Assembly: GCA_010909165.1 (NCBI GenBank) | Contig: MU008158.1 | Span: forward strand, 2,381,478 to 2,445,477 | DNA: 64,000 nucleotides | Origin: Anthoceros angustus | Lineage: Eukaryota; Streptophyta; Anthocerotopsida; Anthocerotales; Anthocerotaceae | Reading direction: 5' to 3' | Shown here: one piece after another, positions 35,101 to 47,779 of the stretch | Position numbering within the stretch: the first letter of the stretch is position 1 | Layout: every line of letters starts with the position of its first letter | Translations under genes and position numbers: made by a program | Notes under the pieces: model-generated | Told to the model about the DNA's origin: nothing | Seen by the model: the letters and a program-made list of their open reading frames with translations, nothing else | Database searches by the model: none

Positions 35101-38100
35101 AGTGAGGTTTTCCTCCAGGTGTGTTGACTACTTGATTTGGTTCCTAAAAGTCTGGGCTACTAGTAACAAGGTGGTTCTCGTGGATTGACCTCTTGGTCTT
35201 TCTTTTGTTTTTGTGATAGCGAATGGTGGCACTCTATGTCGCATCGCACTACAAGAATACGCCGAATGACTTGCAGTTGATGGCAGATGCCCCTGCACAC
35301 CATCTTTTTGTCCTTGTGGGTTAGTGTTCATTCAAATTATTGGATGATGCCATGTATGCATGTCTACGTATTTCAACCTTGGTCATATTATCAACAGCCA
35401 TTGCTTGTTTGCTTGTAGGTCACATGGTCTTAAAATGTTGCTTTATGTAAGTGATGAGATTCTGGTTGGCTTTTTGGTTGCAAGATACTGTGTCTGTTAT
35501 TTCACGATGACTGCACCCAATAGATGTGTTCCTGACAGTCAGCAACCAAGATTGTCAAAGTGGTGCAGCGTGTTTGATCTCTGCTGTTCTGCTGCTCTTG
35601 CAGGACGGTTTTGATGAGCTATCTCAAGGTGGGCAAGCTCCTACAACCGGCGTCGCAGTTAGACACGCACGCCTGCTCCTGAAAAGAAAGGATACAAGAG
35701 GAAAGAAATGGAGAAGTGTTTCCAAGAAATCAGAAGACTCAGAAAGTCCGACTCGAGCGAGTCTCACCGATCAGGGTAGGTGAGGTGGAATTGTACAGGA
35801 CAGTTCGACAGTTGGAGCCGGAAGATCAGGCCTTGTCTTGTCAGGTAGCGGCAGTCCGACAACATATCTACGCACGTGCATGGCGCATCCGAAGCTGAAC
35901 TTTTGATCTGTTTCTGTGCTCCAGGTCAGCATCTTTCACTCCCATCTTTCTTGACTGCTCCCAGCACTTGCACCACTTTGATTTTCTCAGTTGGTCGACG
36001 ATGCAGATTTTGCAGTTTTTTCAATATTGTCCTTTAGAACATTTAGAATATAAAATGAAGGAGGTTAGAAGAAAGTTGATGATTATCATGTGCATGCCCA
36101 TCGTCCACAAGATTTCCTTTCACATCCTCGGGTAAGCCAAGGTCATCAAATGTTGTCCACCTTAAACAGCTCCCAGACTTTGATTCCACATCTCTCCAAG
36201 CAGAGTATGTTGAGGTGTCCTTCTGATTGACAACTTGATGCCAGTCTTGCAGCAGTGGCTGGATTTGTTGATCCCATGTCAGGCTGGGGCAGCTTGACAC
36301 TGCCAAAACTCCTCTGGACAGAGAAGGAATGAAGCAAGTGTGCCGAGCAGATGCTTCCTCCAGATCCACCCCTGACTGTCGTTAACATCCCTGTCACAGT
36401 AAAACATTATCTGGTAATGGCAGGAACTGATCGTAGATCCGCTGCCATCCAACCCATCCCAGCAAGAAAAGACAAGGATCGCGCATCAGTGATGAACAGC
36501 GGGAGCAAAAAGATCCAGTCTCACAAATGGACTTTGCCCGCAACCCACCAGATTGAATTTTCAGCCAGGCGCAGTGAGAACTATGTCCCCAGGAACAGGC
36601 TCATAGGCAGACATCCGGATCTGCAGCCACAGACCCAGGACAAGGCAGCTGAGAATGCAAAGAGTGAAGGCAGACCCTGTAGTGGCTTGCAAGCAAACAG
36701 CCTGACAGTGGGCACAAAACTGAGACCTACAGCTGCACCAGGGAGGCAGCTGACACTGGGGTCCAAGGGCAGACAATAAGGATGCACAGTTGACTGCCAC
36801 AGTTACAGTTGCGCCGCAAGGCACTGACTGAGGACTGTGTTACAGATTCTGCAAGCTTTTCATTCAACAAGACTTGAAGGGCAACAAGATATTAATGATT
36901 CTGCTAGTCGATTCATGAGCCATCTTCTAAGAGCCCTTCGTCTTGCTCAGGGCAAAGTGGCCGCCCTACTAACCCCATATTCGAGACTACGCCCCTAATC
37001 TTGATTCCAGTTCAGATAGAGACTCAAAGCTACAAGGGTTCCAACGTCCTTCGTCACCTCAACAATCCACCTCACCGACACTGCATTTTCCAAATTCACT
37101 GCAACCACAATATCTGCTTCCTGAAAACGTCTTCATGACCAGAACCAAGCCCTCCATCGTCGAGCACCACCATGTGAAATCCACTGTCCACCCATGCCAA
37201 CTTGCGAGCCATGTGGTCCATGACTTCCTTCCAGGGCACATCCTCCCACGGGCTAAGGCTACCACAACCGACAACTGCAGCCACAGGATGCCACTGCCTT
37301 CATCCTCCCACACACAATTAGAAGTGAAAGGCCGGGATGGAGGCTCAACCTGCAACCTGGCTTCATCTGTGAAGCCGTCCCGTTGACCCCACGCTGGCCA
37401 ATGCGGGGCAGGTAAGCCTCTGGACAGGGTGGGGACCCGGTGGTCGTGAGTCCAGAAATGCGAATCAAACGGACGATGCCACGCTCTAACCGGCCAGCAT
37501 GGGACGTAACTGGAGGATGCAGCAAAGCGGCTTCCTGCTCGCCATCTGGTTAAGTCACCATGCGCATTCGCCGAGAGAAGATTAGAAGCAGCTGCCACAC
37601 AGCTTGTCGCCATTCTCCGTTCTGACTGATCGTCAACCGCTCTCAAAACTCAGCTAGCCATCAAAGTGCAAGTGCAGTCATGCAGCCTTGCAAGACACTC
37701 TCGTGCAGGAATCGAAGCTGCAAGGCTTGCGGCTATCCTCGTCACGCTTGCGCTTACAGAGCACCTGTGTTGTCCATCTTTACAGTGAGGACTGAGAGCT
37801 TTGTGAAACGTGACCTCACAGTGAGCTCAACAGACAGCCAAGGAGGAGGCAAAAAAGCTTTGAGACTTAAGTCTTAGAACAGCACGTCCTGCAAATCACA
37901 GCTACTTAGAAGGAGCCTCACAGGGCACCTCGACCTTCCCACGGTACGTCGAGTCCATCCCTTTGTCCATGGCTTTTGCCCTTCTTTCTCCAGTCGAGCC
38001 CATAAAAATGAAAAGGATAATCAACTATAAGAATTTAAAGCTCAAATTATTACTAGGTATTCATAATCTTTCATAATACATATAATAAAGTTGAAATATC

Positions 38101-41098
38101 AATTGATTAGAATAATGATTTTAGAATATCAGCTAAAATAATTTTAGAAAAGAAAATGTCAGCTAAAATGGTCATGATTAAAATGGTGGTTTTGAAATGA
38201 CCTCTTGGTCTTTCTTTTGTTTTTGTGATAGCGAATGGTGGCACTCTATGTCGCATCGCACTACAAGAATACGCCGAATGACTTGCAGTTGATGGCAGAT
38301 GCCCCTGCACACCATCTTTTTGTCCTTGTGGGTTAGTGTTCATTCAAATTATTGGATGATGCCATGTATGCATGTCTACGTATTTCAACCTTGGTCATAT
38401 TATCAACAGCCATTGACACTTGCTGTACAATATGTAGGTCCGGTGGACGAAACAAAAAAACATATGCCAGACATTTTGTGTGTACTCCAGGTTAGTGTTG
38501 TGATGGCCAGTCGTTGGATATTTACACTTGCCAGTTGGTTGCAATGGTTTTGATATTTGGTGACATCACCTGGATACTCAGGTTTGTCTAGAAGGTGCTA
38601 TTTCCAAGCAGTCAGCCATGAGGAGCTTAAGCCAGGGCAATCAACCAACAGGAGATTTGATTCCTTGGACAATCAGTCAGCAATTTCAAGATTCTGAGTT
38701 CCCAGGGCTTTCAGGTGCCCGGATCGTGCGAATTGCTGTTCACCCGAATCTTCTCAGGGTGAGTTGAAACTCAGTTTCATGCTTGTCAGTATTACTTGTG
38801 ACACCATTCATTCATTATTGCCTACATTTCTGTGCAGGCTGGCTATGGCTCGGTTGCTGTTGATATTCTCACGAGGTCAGATTGCCTGAAAGAATTGTCA
38901 ACTCAGGTGTTACCTTGCAGATGACAAAGCTGACTGTCAGCTTCATTTTGCAGATACTTCGAGGGTCAGTTGACAGATCTAAACGAAATGGATGAAGACG
39001 TTTCAGAAGTCAGAAAGGATCCTGTAAAAGTCACAGAGGCAGCTGCTGAGGTCAGGCACCGTGTCTCTGTGATTAGGAATATTGCTGTTTGACCCCTACC
39101 ACTGTACTTCGTGGTCTTGCAGTTGTGAGGTGTTGGCTCTTGTGAGTTTGTGATAGTTGATAACTTACCCGAAGTCTGGACACTGTGTTATTCCAGGTAT
39201 CACTTCACAAAGAACAGATAAAGCCAAGAAAAAAGTTGCCTCCTTTGCTAGTTAGGTTGAATGAAAGGAAACCTGAGAAACTCCACTACATTGGTGTCTC
39301 ATTTGGAGTGACTCAGTCTCTTTACAATTTTTGGAGAAAACTCAAATTTCTTCCTCTTTATATCCGCCAAACGCCTGTGAGTCTCTAGCAGAACATGTGC
39401 AAATGCTTTTTGGTTATGGGTTTGAAGGTATGTGCCTTATCGAAGGAAGTTGGATTCTCAGAGTGAAATCACAGGAGAACATACATGTATTGTATTAAGA
39501 GCGCTGCAGAACGATGACATTGATGCCACAAGCACAGACCCTGGTGGTTGGCTGCATCCTTTGAATTCTGGTCTGCCTCCGTACGGACCCTTTGTGTGGC
39601 TTAAGCTTGAACTGTGTGAGATTTGTAGCCTTTGCTTCAGGTCTGATGGGATAGATTTTCTCTGCAGACTTTCGAATGCGTTTTATGTCTCTACTGGGTT
39701 ATAACTTCAAGACATTCAGCCCTGCACTTGTTCTCAGGTTTGACGATTTACTCTCAGTTGGTGACGATGCAGAAATTTTCTACTGCGATATGTTTTCTAC
39801 TTCAATATGTTTTATGAACTTACCGTTCCATTCAACTATGTGTGCTTGTTGCAGCATTTTGAATCCTAAAATTGGGTTCTCTGAGCATGAAGCAAGGGAA
39901 GGAACAAGTGTTCAAGGAATTTTTGACAGTGCCACACCCCTCACACCTTATGACATGAAGCGGCTTGAATCATATGCCAGGAACCTTGTGGATTATCATC
40001 TGGTCTGAGCATATATGTCATTTCCTCAAAGCGTTCCCTTACCGTTGCTGTTCTTCATGGCGTTCAGTTCTGAACGCTGCTGTGTTGCTGCAGGTTTTGG
40101 ACCTCGTGCCATACCTTACCAAGCTCTACTTTCTGGAACGGCTGCCAGTGACTCTTTCTCACTCTCAAGCAGCAATACTTGTTTGTCTAGGACTACAATA
40201 TCAAAGTCTAGAGTATGTTGAGGTGATTCCATTCTGATTGACAACTTGATGGTCACACGTCTTGTTTCAGCAATGCGGTGGGCTGTACATTTGTTGATCC
40301 CTTATACGTCGTGCTGTGGCTGCAGGCTCAGCTGAAACTGCCTGCAAACCAAATTCTTGCACTGTTCAACAAAACTGTCAGGAAACTTCATGGACAGTTG
40401 CATAAGGCAGCAGAGAAGCGAATAGAAGCAAGTTTGCCAAGAGTGAAAGAGGTCCCTTTTCCTTCCCAGAGCTTGTTTGTGTTCCCTGTATGTGTTGGAT
40501 TCGTTCCAACACAAGTTACTGCTTCTGTTCTCTGTCTCTGGTTGTTTCATGAACTGTCAAATTTTAGACAACCCACCGTGTCGTCCGCGTTTGCTTGTTG
40601 CTGTTGGTCTTAGAAGATGTTCTTATTTGGCTTTCGGTGGGTACAGGTGAGAATGAATCCTCATATTAAAAGTGTGGACGAGGACCTGGTTAATGGGGCA
40701 CGAGAAGTCGAGGTGAAGCCCATTCCGTTTTCGTCCTCTTTGACGATGCAGGCTACAGTCTGCACTGTTATGTGTTTCTAACTACTGACACACCATATCC
40801 TCTAAAATGTGTGCAGGCAAAGATGCAAAGCGTGTTTGATCCCGAGCGTGTTCAGCATTCTGCTGCCTCTGGCTTGCAGGACGGTTTTGATGAAGCTATC
40901 TCAAGGGCAGGTGGCAAGCTCCCTACAACCGGCCTTATCAGCGTCAAAGTTAGCGGTGACACGCCTGCTCCTGAAAAGAAAGGATACAAGAGGAAAGAAA
41001 ATGGAGGAAGTCATTCGGGCAAGAAATCAGGAAAGACTCGACGGTCCGACCTCGGAGCGAGACTTGGGGCTCACCGATCTGAGGATAGGGTGAGGTGA
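32130..41098 (+). CDS. NAT10: RNA cytidine acetyltransferase, NAT10/Kre33 family
   Basis: Nucleolar ATP-dependent enzyme making N4-acetylcytidine in 18S rRNA and tRNA; about 1042 aa in 26 exons. Exons: 32130-32234, 32403-32494, 32600-32774, 32891-33013, 33097-33270, 33354-33464, 33615-33748, 33834-33927, 34054-34152, 34262-34398, 34582-34676, 34763-34889, 35031-35118, 35220-35319 (or its duplicate 38232-38331), 38438-38490, 38582-38758, 38838-38875, 38954-39050, 39197-39376, 39462-39570, 39668-39737, 39855-40002, 40094-40222, 40326-40451, 40647-40712, 40817-41098. The phases close perfectly if exon 14 is used once. Motifs: MRKKVDERIRTLVENGVKTR start, Walker A ARGRGKSAA (about 285-293), VIDEAAAIP (about 387), GNAT core IVRIAVHPN..RAGYGS (about 618-633), Lys-rich C-terminus. 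Intron 14 is inflated to about 3.1 kb by a duplicated exon and a degraded segment; all other introns are about 80-210 bp. Confidence 0.95.
35186..35403 (+). repeat. Direct repeat copy 1, contains NAT10 exon 14
   Basis: A 218 bp segment holding exon 14 (35220-35319) with its splice sites and part of the next intron. It recurs without visible difference at 38198-38415, exactly 3012 bp downstream. Confidence 0.95.
35404..38197 (+). pseudogene. Degraded, chimeric copy of NAT10 3' end plus VDE-related gene
   Basis: This stretch inside NAT10 intron 14 copies about 40.59-43.88 kb of the same window. It starts with a noisy copy of introns 24-25, then a deletion-riddled copy of NAT10 exon 26 (about 35604-35800), then an antisense VDE-related copy (about 36043-37640), and ends with the same AT-rich tail as 43670-43878. 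Differences from the downstream copy are mainly deletions (about 2.8 kb against about 3.3 kb). 37019-38197 is nearly identical, whereas 35404-37019 is heavily corrupted. Near 36198-36278 a piece of NAT10 intron 23 (like 40208-40305) sits within the VDE exon-3 copy, so the segment is chimeric. All frames are broken, and it cannot encode either protein. It is either a real rearranged duplication or uncorrected long-read sequence placed in the wrong spot. Confidence 0.85.
38198..38415 (+). repeat. Direct repeat copy 2, contains second NAT10 exon 14
   Basis: Matches 35186-35403 over its full length, including the 100-bp exon (38232-38331) with intact splice sites. This copy abuts exon 15 (38438) with a normal-sized 106 bp intron, so it is the natural partner of exon 15. 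Confidence 0.95.
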
Positions 41099-41477
41099 AT
41101 TTTGTGTAGGACCTTGGTACTAGACAGTTCTGGAGGCCTGGAGCACCAGAAGATCGGCCTTGTCTTCCTCGGGTCAAGGTAGCTTGGGGTCCGATCCTCA
41201 ACATCTACCCGCACGTGCATGGCGCAAGATCCGTGCTCGAAGGACGTGTCATTGCTTCGATGTGTTCTTTTGATCTTTTCACTCCATTGAACTATGTGAC
41301 AGATCTGTGTGTGCTCACTGCAGCATCTTGAATCCCATTTTGGTTTCGTACTTAAGCTCCCGGGCACATGCACCACTTTATTTTGTGCAGTTGCTCGACG
41401 ACGATTGCCTTGCAGAGTGAATTGCGTTTAGAACATAAAAATGGAAGGAGGGTTAGAAGAAAGTTGATGGATGGCTA

Positions 41478-43280
41478 TCATGTCAAAGGTGCACATGTCG
41501 GCTCCACAAGACTTTCCTGGGGAGGCACATCCTCGGGTAAGCCAAGGGGTGCATCCGTGCAACATGCGTTGTCCACCTTAAACAGCTCCCAGACTTTGAT
41601 TCCACATCTCTCCAAAGCAGCATTGAGCCGGTCGCTTTGGCTTGGATCTGGCCACTGCCCGTCTGGAGTGGCAAGCACAGCACCAGTGTATGCCTGCCCA
41701 GCAGCAGCGGCAGCTCCGCTGTAATAGAAGAGCCCCCATGACAAGTCATTGGGCACATCGACAACTCGCCAAAACTCCTTGGACACCACACCGTTATCCA
41801 GCACAGTGAAGAAGAATGTGCCGGGAGTGTCAGATGCTTTCACCCTGTAGTGGCGTCTTCGCCAAACCGTCTTGCCATCCAGGGTCTTCACCTGGAAAAC
41901 TGGATCGTACCATAACGAGTTCCTGGCTCGTCCCCTGTAAAAAATCTGGTACTGGCAAGGAAACTGATCGTAGGCCGCATTCTGGCCTGCCACCACTCTC
42001 CAACTCCATCCCAGCTCCTGCTCAAGACAAGGCACACGCATCAGTGATGAACAGCGGGGAGACTTAAATGCAACGATACTCACAGTATGGACTCTGGAGT
42101 GCTGCAACCTTCAGCCAGCCGATTAGAAGATTTTCAGCCAGAGCGTGAGTGAGAACTTGTCCCCTGAACAAGGCCATAGGCTGCACATCCGGCTGCATCT
42201 GGATTTCGGCGCACAGACCCAGACAGTTGTGCTTCTGCAGAATGCAAAGAGTGAAGGCCTCCAACAGCGGGCTTTCATAAGAAACAATGCACCTATAGCT
42301 GCAAACCTGATCAGTGGGTGCACAGTTTTGCAGACAAGCAAGGGCATTCCGACACTGAGGGTCCAGGAGGCATGCAAGAACTTGCGGGCCACAGTTCTTG
42401 ACCATGCATTGCACTGACTGCAGGCTGTTAGCTCTCAGATTCTGCAAGCTCTTCACGGGAGTTACATAAGCGTCGATGAGGACTTGAAGGGCAAACAAGA
42501 TATTATCGCTGCTCAGTCGATTCCATGATTCCGAGATAATGCTCATCTTCTTCAGAGCCTCCTTCGTCTTGCTCAGGGGCAAAGCGGCTCCAAGGCGCTC
42601 TACTAACCCCATATTCGAGACTTTCACGCCCCCTAATCTTGATTCCAGTTCAGATAGAGACTCAAAAGCTACAAGGGTTCCAACGTCCTTCGTCACCTCA
42701 ACAATCCACCTCACCGACACTGCATTTTCCAAATTCACTGCAACCACAATATCTGCTTCCCTGAAAACGTCTTCATGACCAGAACCAAGCCCTCCATCGT
42801 CGAGCACCACCATGTGAAATCCACTGTCCACCCATGCCAACTTGCGAGCCATGTGGTCCATGACTTCCTTCCAGGGCACATCCTCCCACGGGCTAAGGCT
42901 ACCACAACCGACAACTGCAGCCACAGGATGCCACTGCCTTCATCCTCCCACACACACAATTAGAAGTGAAAGGCCGGGATGGGGAACGGAGCTCAACCTG
43001 CAACCAACCTCGCCCTGGCTTCATCTGTGAAGCCGTCCCGTTGGGCTGACCCCAATTCGCTGGCCAATGCGGGGGCAGGTAAGCCTCTGGACAGGGTGGG
43101 GACCCGGTGGTCGTGAGTCCAGAAATGCGAATCAAACGGACGATGCCACGCTCTAACCGGCCAGCATGGGACGTAACTGGAGGATGCAGCAAAGCGGCTT
43201 CCTGCTCGCCATCTGGTTAAGTCACCATGCGCATTCGCCGAGAGAAGATTAGAAGCAGCTGCCACACAGCTTGTCGCCAT
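41478..43280 (-). CDS. Violaxanthin de-epoxidase-related protein (VDR-like), plastid-targeted
   Basis: About 546 aa. Minus-strand exons: 43280-43009, 42937-42109, 42017-41478, in phase. The N-terminal 90 residues are Ser/Ala/Arg-rich, as in a chloroplast transit peptide. A cysteine-rich block (CMVKNCGPQVLACLLDPQC...NCAPTDQVCSYRCIVSYES) and the lipocalin-type segment GWSWRVVAGQNAAYDQFPCQ, FWRVVDVPNDLSWGLFYYSGAA and AYTGAVLATPDG match the VDE-related (VDR) family typified by Arabidopsis At2g21860. True VDE de-epoxidises violaxanthin in the thylakoid lumen for photoprotection; the activity of VDR is not established. The acidic C-terminal region of VDE is absent, as usual for VDR. The exon 1 donor (GAG/GTTGGT) is weak, so the exact join is less certain, and an upstream ATG at 43313 would add 11 residues. 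It is convergent with NAT10, with 379 bp between stops. Confidence 0.87.
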
Positions 43281-44616
43281 TCTCCGTTCTGACTGATCGT
43301 CAACCGCTCTCAAAACTCAGCTAGCCATCAAAGTGCAAGTGCAGTCATGCAGCCTTGCAAGACACTCTCGTGCAGGAATCGAAGCTGCAAGGCTTGCGGC
43401 TATCCCTCGTCACGCTTTCGCTCCTTACAGAGCACCTGTGTTGTCCATCTTTACAGTGAGGACTGAGAGCTTTGTGAAACGTGACCTCACAGTGCGAGCT
43501 CAACAGACAGCCAAGGAGGAGGCAAAAAAAGCTTTGAGACTTAAGTCTTAGAACAGCACGTCCTGCAAATCACAGCTACTTAGAAGGAGCCTCACAGGGG
43601 CACCTCGACCTTCCCACGGTACGTCGAGTCCATCCCTTTGTCCATGGCTTTTGCCCTTCTTTCTCCAGTCGAGCCCATAAAAAAATGAAAAAGGATAATC
43701 AACTATAAGAATTTAAAGCTCAAATTATTACTAGGTATTCATAATCTTTCATAATACATATAATAAAGTTGAAATATCAATTGATTAGAATAATGATTTT
43801 AGAATATCAGCTAAAATAATTTTAGAAAAAGAAAAATGTCAGCTAAAATGGTCATGATTAAAATGGTGGTTTGAAATGATTTACGATCTCTCACAAACTT
43901 AAGTGGAAGTGGGATTCCTAGTTCATACCAAATGGCTACATGTCTTCCATATCTGCAAGTTTCCTCCCAGCCGCAGTCACGTATCCGAAACTTTTCGTCC
44001 TTTTTTGTGTCCTGTCTGGTTTTTCGATCTCCAGTCTGGTGTTCGAGGCCATCCATATCTCAAAATCTACAGGTGGGTAGTCCATGTCGGCTTTCTTGGG
44101 TCCCGTGAAGGCTGGACAGGTTTTGTGCTTGTAGCACTTGGTATCTGACTTGCCCAAAAAGTGAGGGCTACGCACACTACAGGTAGGAGTTTGTTCGGAT
44201 TTCAGATTCCTGGGCTTGAAAGCAAAGCACGAGCAAGCTGCTTGAAATCTGACCTCTGCCCTAATGTTGTGCTACAGTTGTGCTCAATTCTGGAAGTGGT
44301 GCTCTTGCCATGACCTTTACCGTCGACTTGAAGGGAATTCGCGCATGAGGAGATTGCAACTGATGCAGTGTTAGGGCAAAGTGGTAAGGTGCTCGCTTGA
44401 CGGCTTGGTTGTGGAGCGTGACTGCTGACTGGAAGATTCACGGGATTATTTGGGGTGTTGTTTGTGTTACATAGTAGTTTGCTAGCATTAGGATTCTTCC
44501 ACTATCCACTTCAACCACACCTGCTGAGTTTTCTCAGCTTCAGTCGTCCTGTTTTTGTCGTACAGAGGGGCACCAGGCGCAAGGACAGTAAGTGTTGTCT
44601 CTGGTGATCTCTGTCT
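43281..44616. other. Divergent upstream region of VDR-like and DUF3353 genes
   Basis: 43670-43878 is AT-rich and is the source or partner of the AT-rich tail at about 37985-38197. A minus frame at 43936-44175 (containing CYKHKTCPAFTGPKKADMDY) looks somewhat protein-like but has no recognised domain or splice context. The rest is presumed promoter and 5' UTR. Confidence 0.45.
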
Positions 44617-46261
44617 ATGGCGACTCTTCCAAGTGTGCAGAGCGTCTCCTCATGTGCAAGCCCCTTGGCCATGGGCCACGATTTGTCGACGACTTCTGTG
44701 TCTGCCCAGTCCTCTTCCTACGCTTTCTTCCCTTTTTCTCTGCCGCGATCAACTGGCGGGAGGGGAACCAGTGGGCATCCCTCGAATTTAAGCCCAGGTG
44801 TCCACAGCCAGTTGACTGCTTGCAGCTGCTCTCCCTCTCCCTCTTCCAAAGGAGGTTTGGATAGGCAATCCAACTCCTCCGTGCAGGGCAGCTTCTCGTT
44901 TCGGCGGAGCGAATTCTTTACCTCGTTTCGAGCCAACTTGGGGAAATGGGCTGGCCGCTATGAGCAGGATAGCGGCCGTAGTTTGCAGGTTTTTGCCAAA
45001 GGAGATGACTCTATGTCTTCGGAGATGTCTGTGGAGAGTGCTTTGAAGCTGCTGGGGGTTGCCCAAGGGGCCACCTTTGATGAGATATTGAGGGCCAAAA
45101 AAATGCTGGTTGACAGTAGCGGAGGAGACACTGACCAGGTCAGACAGGTACTCCCGTTGTAACAAGGTACCCCCGCAAATTCGGGTTTTGTGATGTCGGG
45201 GCCTCAACAGCCGCCTATTTTCAGGGAGCGGGGATGGTTGGCGCATAGTGCTTTACCCCTCTTTCTTGACTAGTCAGGTTCTGCTGGTGCTAGTGCGCAT
45301 TCTGGGTAGACGCCTTTCGTTGGATGGCTGACGGAGGGCTTCGTTTGTTTGCAGGTGGAAAGGGCATATGACATGCTGTTGATGCAGAGCCTTATGGATA
45401 GAAGAGCAGGGAAGGTTCTAGACAGTGCTGTGCGATATGCGGATGTTCGAAAGGTGAAGGCAGCATCTCCAGCTGGGGGACCAGGGCCTGAGTGGCTGAA
45501 GCGAGCCCTCAGTAAAGTACCTGTGACAGTGGAATCTCCTCCTGTCAGCACAATTGGGACACAGACTGCTGTGTATGCGGCTCTCATGGTCTGGACGTTT
45601 GCCAATGGTGTTACCTCTACCTCAGGAGATTTGTCTGGTGCTGCGGGAGCTGATGTTCCTGGGCTAGTGCTTGCCCTTGGGTTTGGAGCCTCACTGTACT
45701 TTCTGCGGAAGCAGAACATCAAGCTAGGTATGATCCTGCACATTCAAACGATGATGAATCCTGCTGCCTTGGTGTTGCGGGCTAGTGGATTTGTGGCTAT
45801 GGTCAGGCTGGTGGCAGTACATGGTATTATGCCTGATGGTTTTATGCATGCCTGCTTGCTGATGGGTTTCGTGCCAGCCCTGTTTTTACTCAATGCATCT
45901 TATGAGAGGCTGCAAGTGAAGCGTAAGATTCAGGCAGTTTGCTAATTTAACAGTTACAGCTCGCCACAACTTTTGCAGATCATGTAGAATTGTGGCATGA
46001 GATGAGCCCTTGCGTTCTTGGGATGGTTGAGTCGAAGGTTTTCATCAGCCGTGCTCTTCATGACATGCCACCTGAATTTGTGCAGGAAAAGCAGCAGCCA
46101 TAACCGTTGCAGGGCTTGTGGCTGGAGCATTTCTTGGGGGAGTGGTGGAATCTTGGTTGCGGGTGGACATTGTCCCCGTACTGGGTGTTGGATCGCCAGC
46201 AACCGTGGTTAGCGAGTTCGTGCTCGTGTCCCTGTGGCTATCATCCCTGTATTTACGATGA
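44617..46261 (+). CDS. Plastid DUF3353 protein, CPP1/CDF1-like (At2g20920 type)
   Basis: Chloroplast membrane J-domain-like protein of about 359 aa. Exons: 44617-45147, 45355-45727, 46086-46261, in phase. The first 130 or so residues are Ser-rich and hydroxylated, as in a transit peptide. A J-like segment follows (ESALKLLGVAQGATFDEILR, then VERAYDMLLMQSLMDRRAGK after the first intron), without the HPD tripeptide of true DnaJ proteins. Four hydrophobic helices close the protein (around IGTQTAVYAALMVWTF, VPGLVLALGFGASLYF, AAAITVAGLVAGAFLGGVVE, VVSEFVLVSLWLSSLYL). The layout matches plant DUF3353 proteins. The relative CPP1 stabilises protochlorophyllide oxidoreductase in plastid envelope and thylakoid membranes. 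This sequence is closest to the less-studied At2g20920 type (RYADVRK motif), so a POR-chaperone role is only inferred. Confidence 0.9.
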
Positions 46262-47779
46262 TGAGTAACTGCACCCATCCTTAGCGTCGGTGTTACCAGC
46301 AGGCTGCAGGAATCAGCGTCTGACGGTACAGACCAGGGAGATGTACATTGATGTCGAATTATGTTGCTAGAGTACAAAATTGCAAGTTCACGGAGGGGCA
46401 AAGATGCATTGTGGATTGGCAGCTACGTATACATATGTATGATGTATTGTAACTTTGTAATGAGTTTCTGGATGTGGGAGGGGTGTTGCAACTCAGGTTC
46501 TGTGCTTCAGGTTTGAGTAGCTAAGCCTGCTGTGGGGCCTGTGCCTTGCGGCCAGCGGTTTGATTCTTTCTGCCAACCAGATGCACGAGTCTCTGGGGAC
46601 GTTATTCCTTCTGTGAGACTTGTGATGACTTAAGATGCAGATTTTTCAATGAAAGCGATAGGTATACTCATTTGAAATTCGCTGGAAAGAGTAGGTCTCC
46701 GTACCTAAAACAATCCGTACAGGAGGGCATATTGTTTCATCCTTCCACCTACAAGCTGCAAAGCTACATCCCGGCCTACTCGTTTTTACAGTACCGCGAC
46801 ACGCGGTTCGGAAGTGACACGTTAATCCGTTTTAAAATTTTGTTTGTGGAGCTCCAAAGAGCTCAGCCCAAAAAGTGGAGTATGCCGCTATTTCATGTCC
46901 CGCGCACGGTATTCTTTAGTAAAAGGCGAAAGAATAGTTCGCTATGCGCTGAACACACGGCTCATGATACACACAGAAGTGAACGCAAGTATAAGTAAGG
47001 CCGCAGAGGGAACGCGGTTTAGGTGACCAATATGGGATAATACATGTCGGCCAGGGAAACTTGCGTCGCTTACCATTCTCAATGGTATGCGCACCAATGC
47101 CAGCCGCTCCGTCTCGTCCTGAGGTAAACTGGAGTCGCCACAGTCTGATTTATGTGTGGTACGAGTTTGTCTCACACTAGGGACCAAGGGTTTCATCAGG
47201 TGCTACAGGCGAGGAGGTCTGGCTGATTACTGTTGGAGATGCATGTATCACGAGGTCAGTGTCGCGCTACATCGCTTTGAAACGACGACTGGAAGGCGGT
47301 GCCACTGTTCACTCTGCAATTGCACAGTCTGATGAAGCACACCCTTGTCCTGTCGGAGTCGTGACGAGGGGGGTTCACTGCTTCACTTGATCAATGATGA
47401 CTGGAGTTGAGTGATCACGTAGTATGTAACTACGGACCGTGGCTTTATCGCTTTCAGATGACGTGTTTACACGACCCGGGTCGCCACCTTATGCTCGTGC
47501 TGACGCGGACTGTGCAGTGGCCAGTAGCAAGCGAGTCCAAATTATGGTGGTCACCTCGCTTCTGGAGACTGCCTTTCAGGAAAGGTTGCAGCAAAGTTGT
47601 ATATGCATGCTGAATGCTGATGGGGGAATTATAAGCCGCAGGGTCTGATGATGAGTTACGTGACGTAAGAGGCTGCGCAAGCTCGGAGCTCCTGGCCCCG
47701 GAGACGGCGATAGGCGCTTCGGAATTGCCGAGGGCGAGGGTTGCAAGTGCAAGTGAAAGGGAAAGGGCAAGGGCAACGC

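Noticed and set aside
37059-37646. Possible second functional VDE-related gene
   Set aside because: The frame shares the transit peptide but shifts out of frame after deletions, and downstream exons are broken and chimeric.
35220-38331. NAT10 transcript using both copies of exon 14
   Set aside because: The exon is 100 bp with flanking phases that fit once only; including both would shift the frame and truncate the acetyltransferase.
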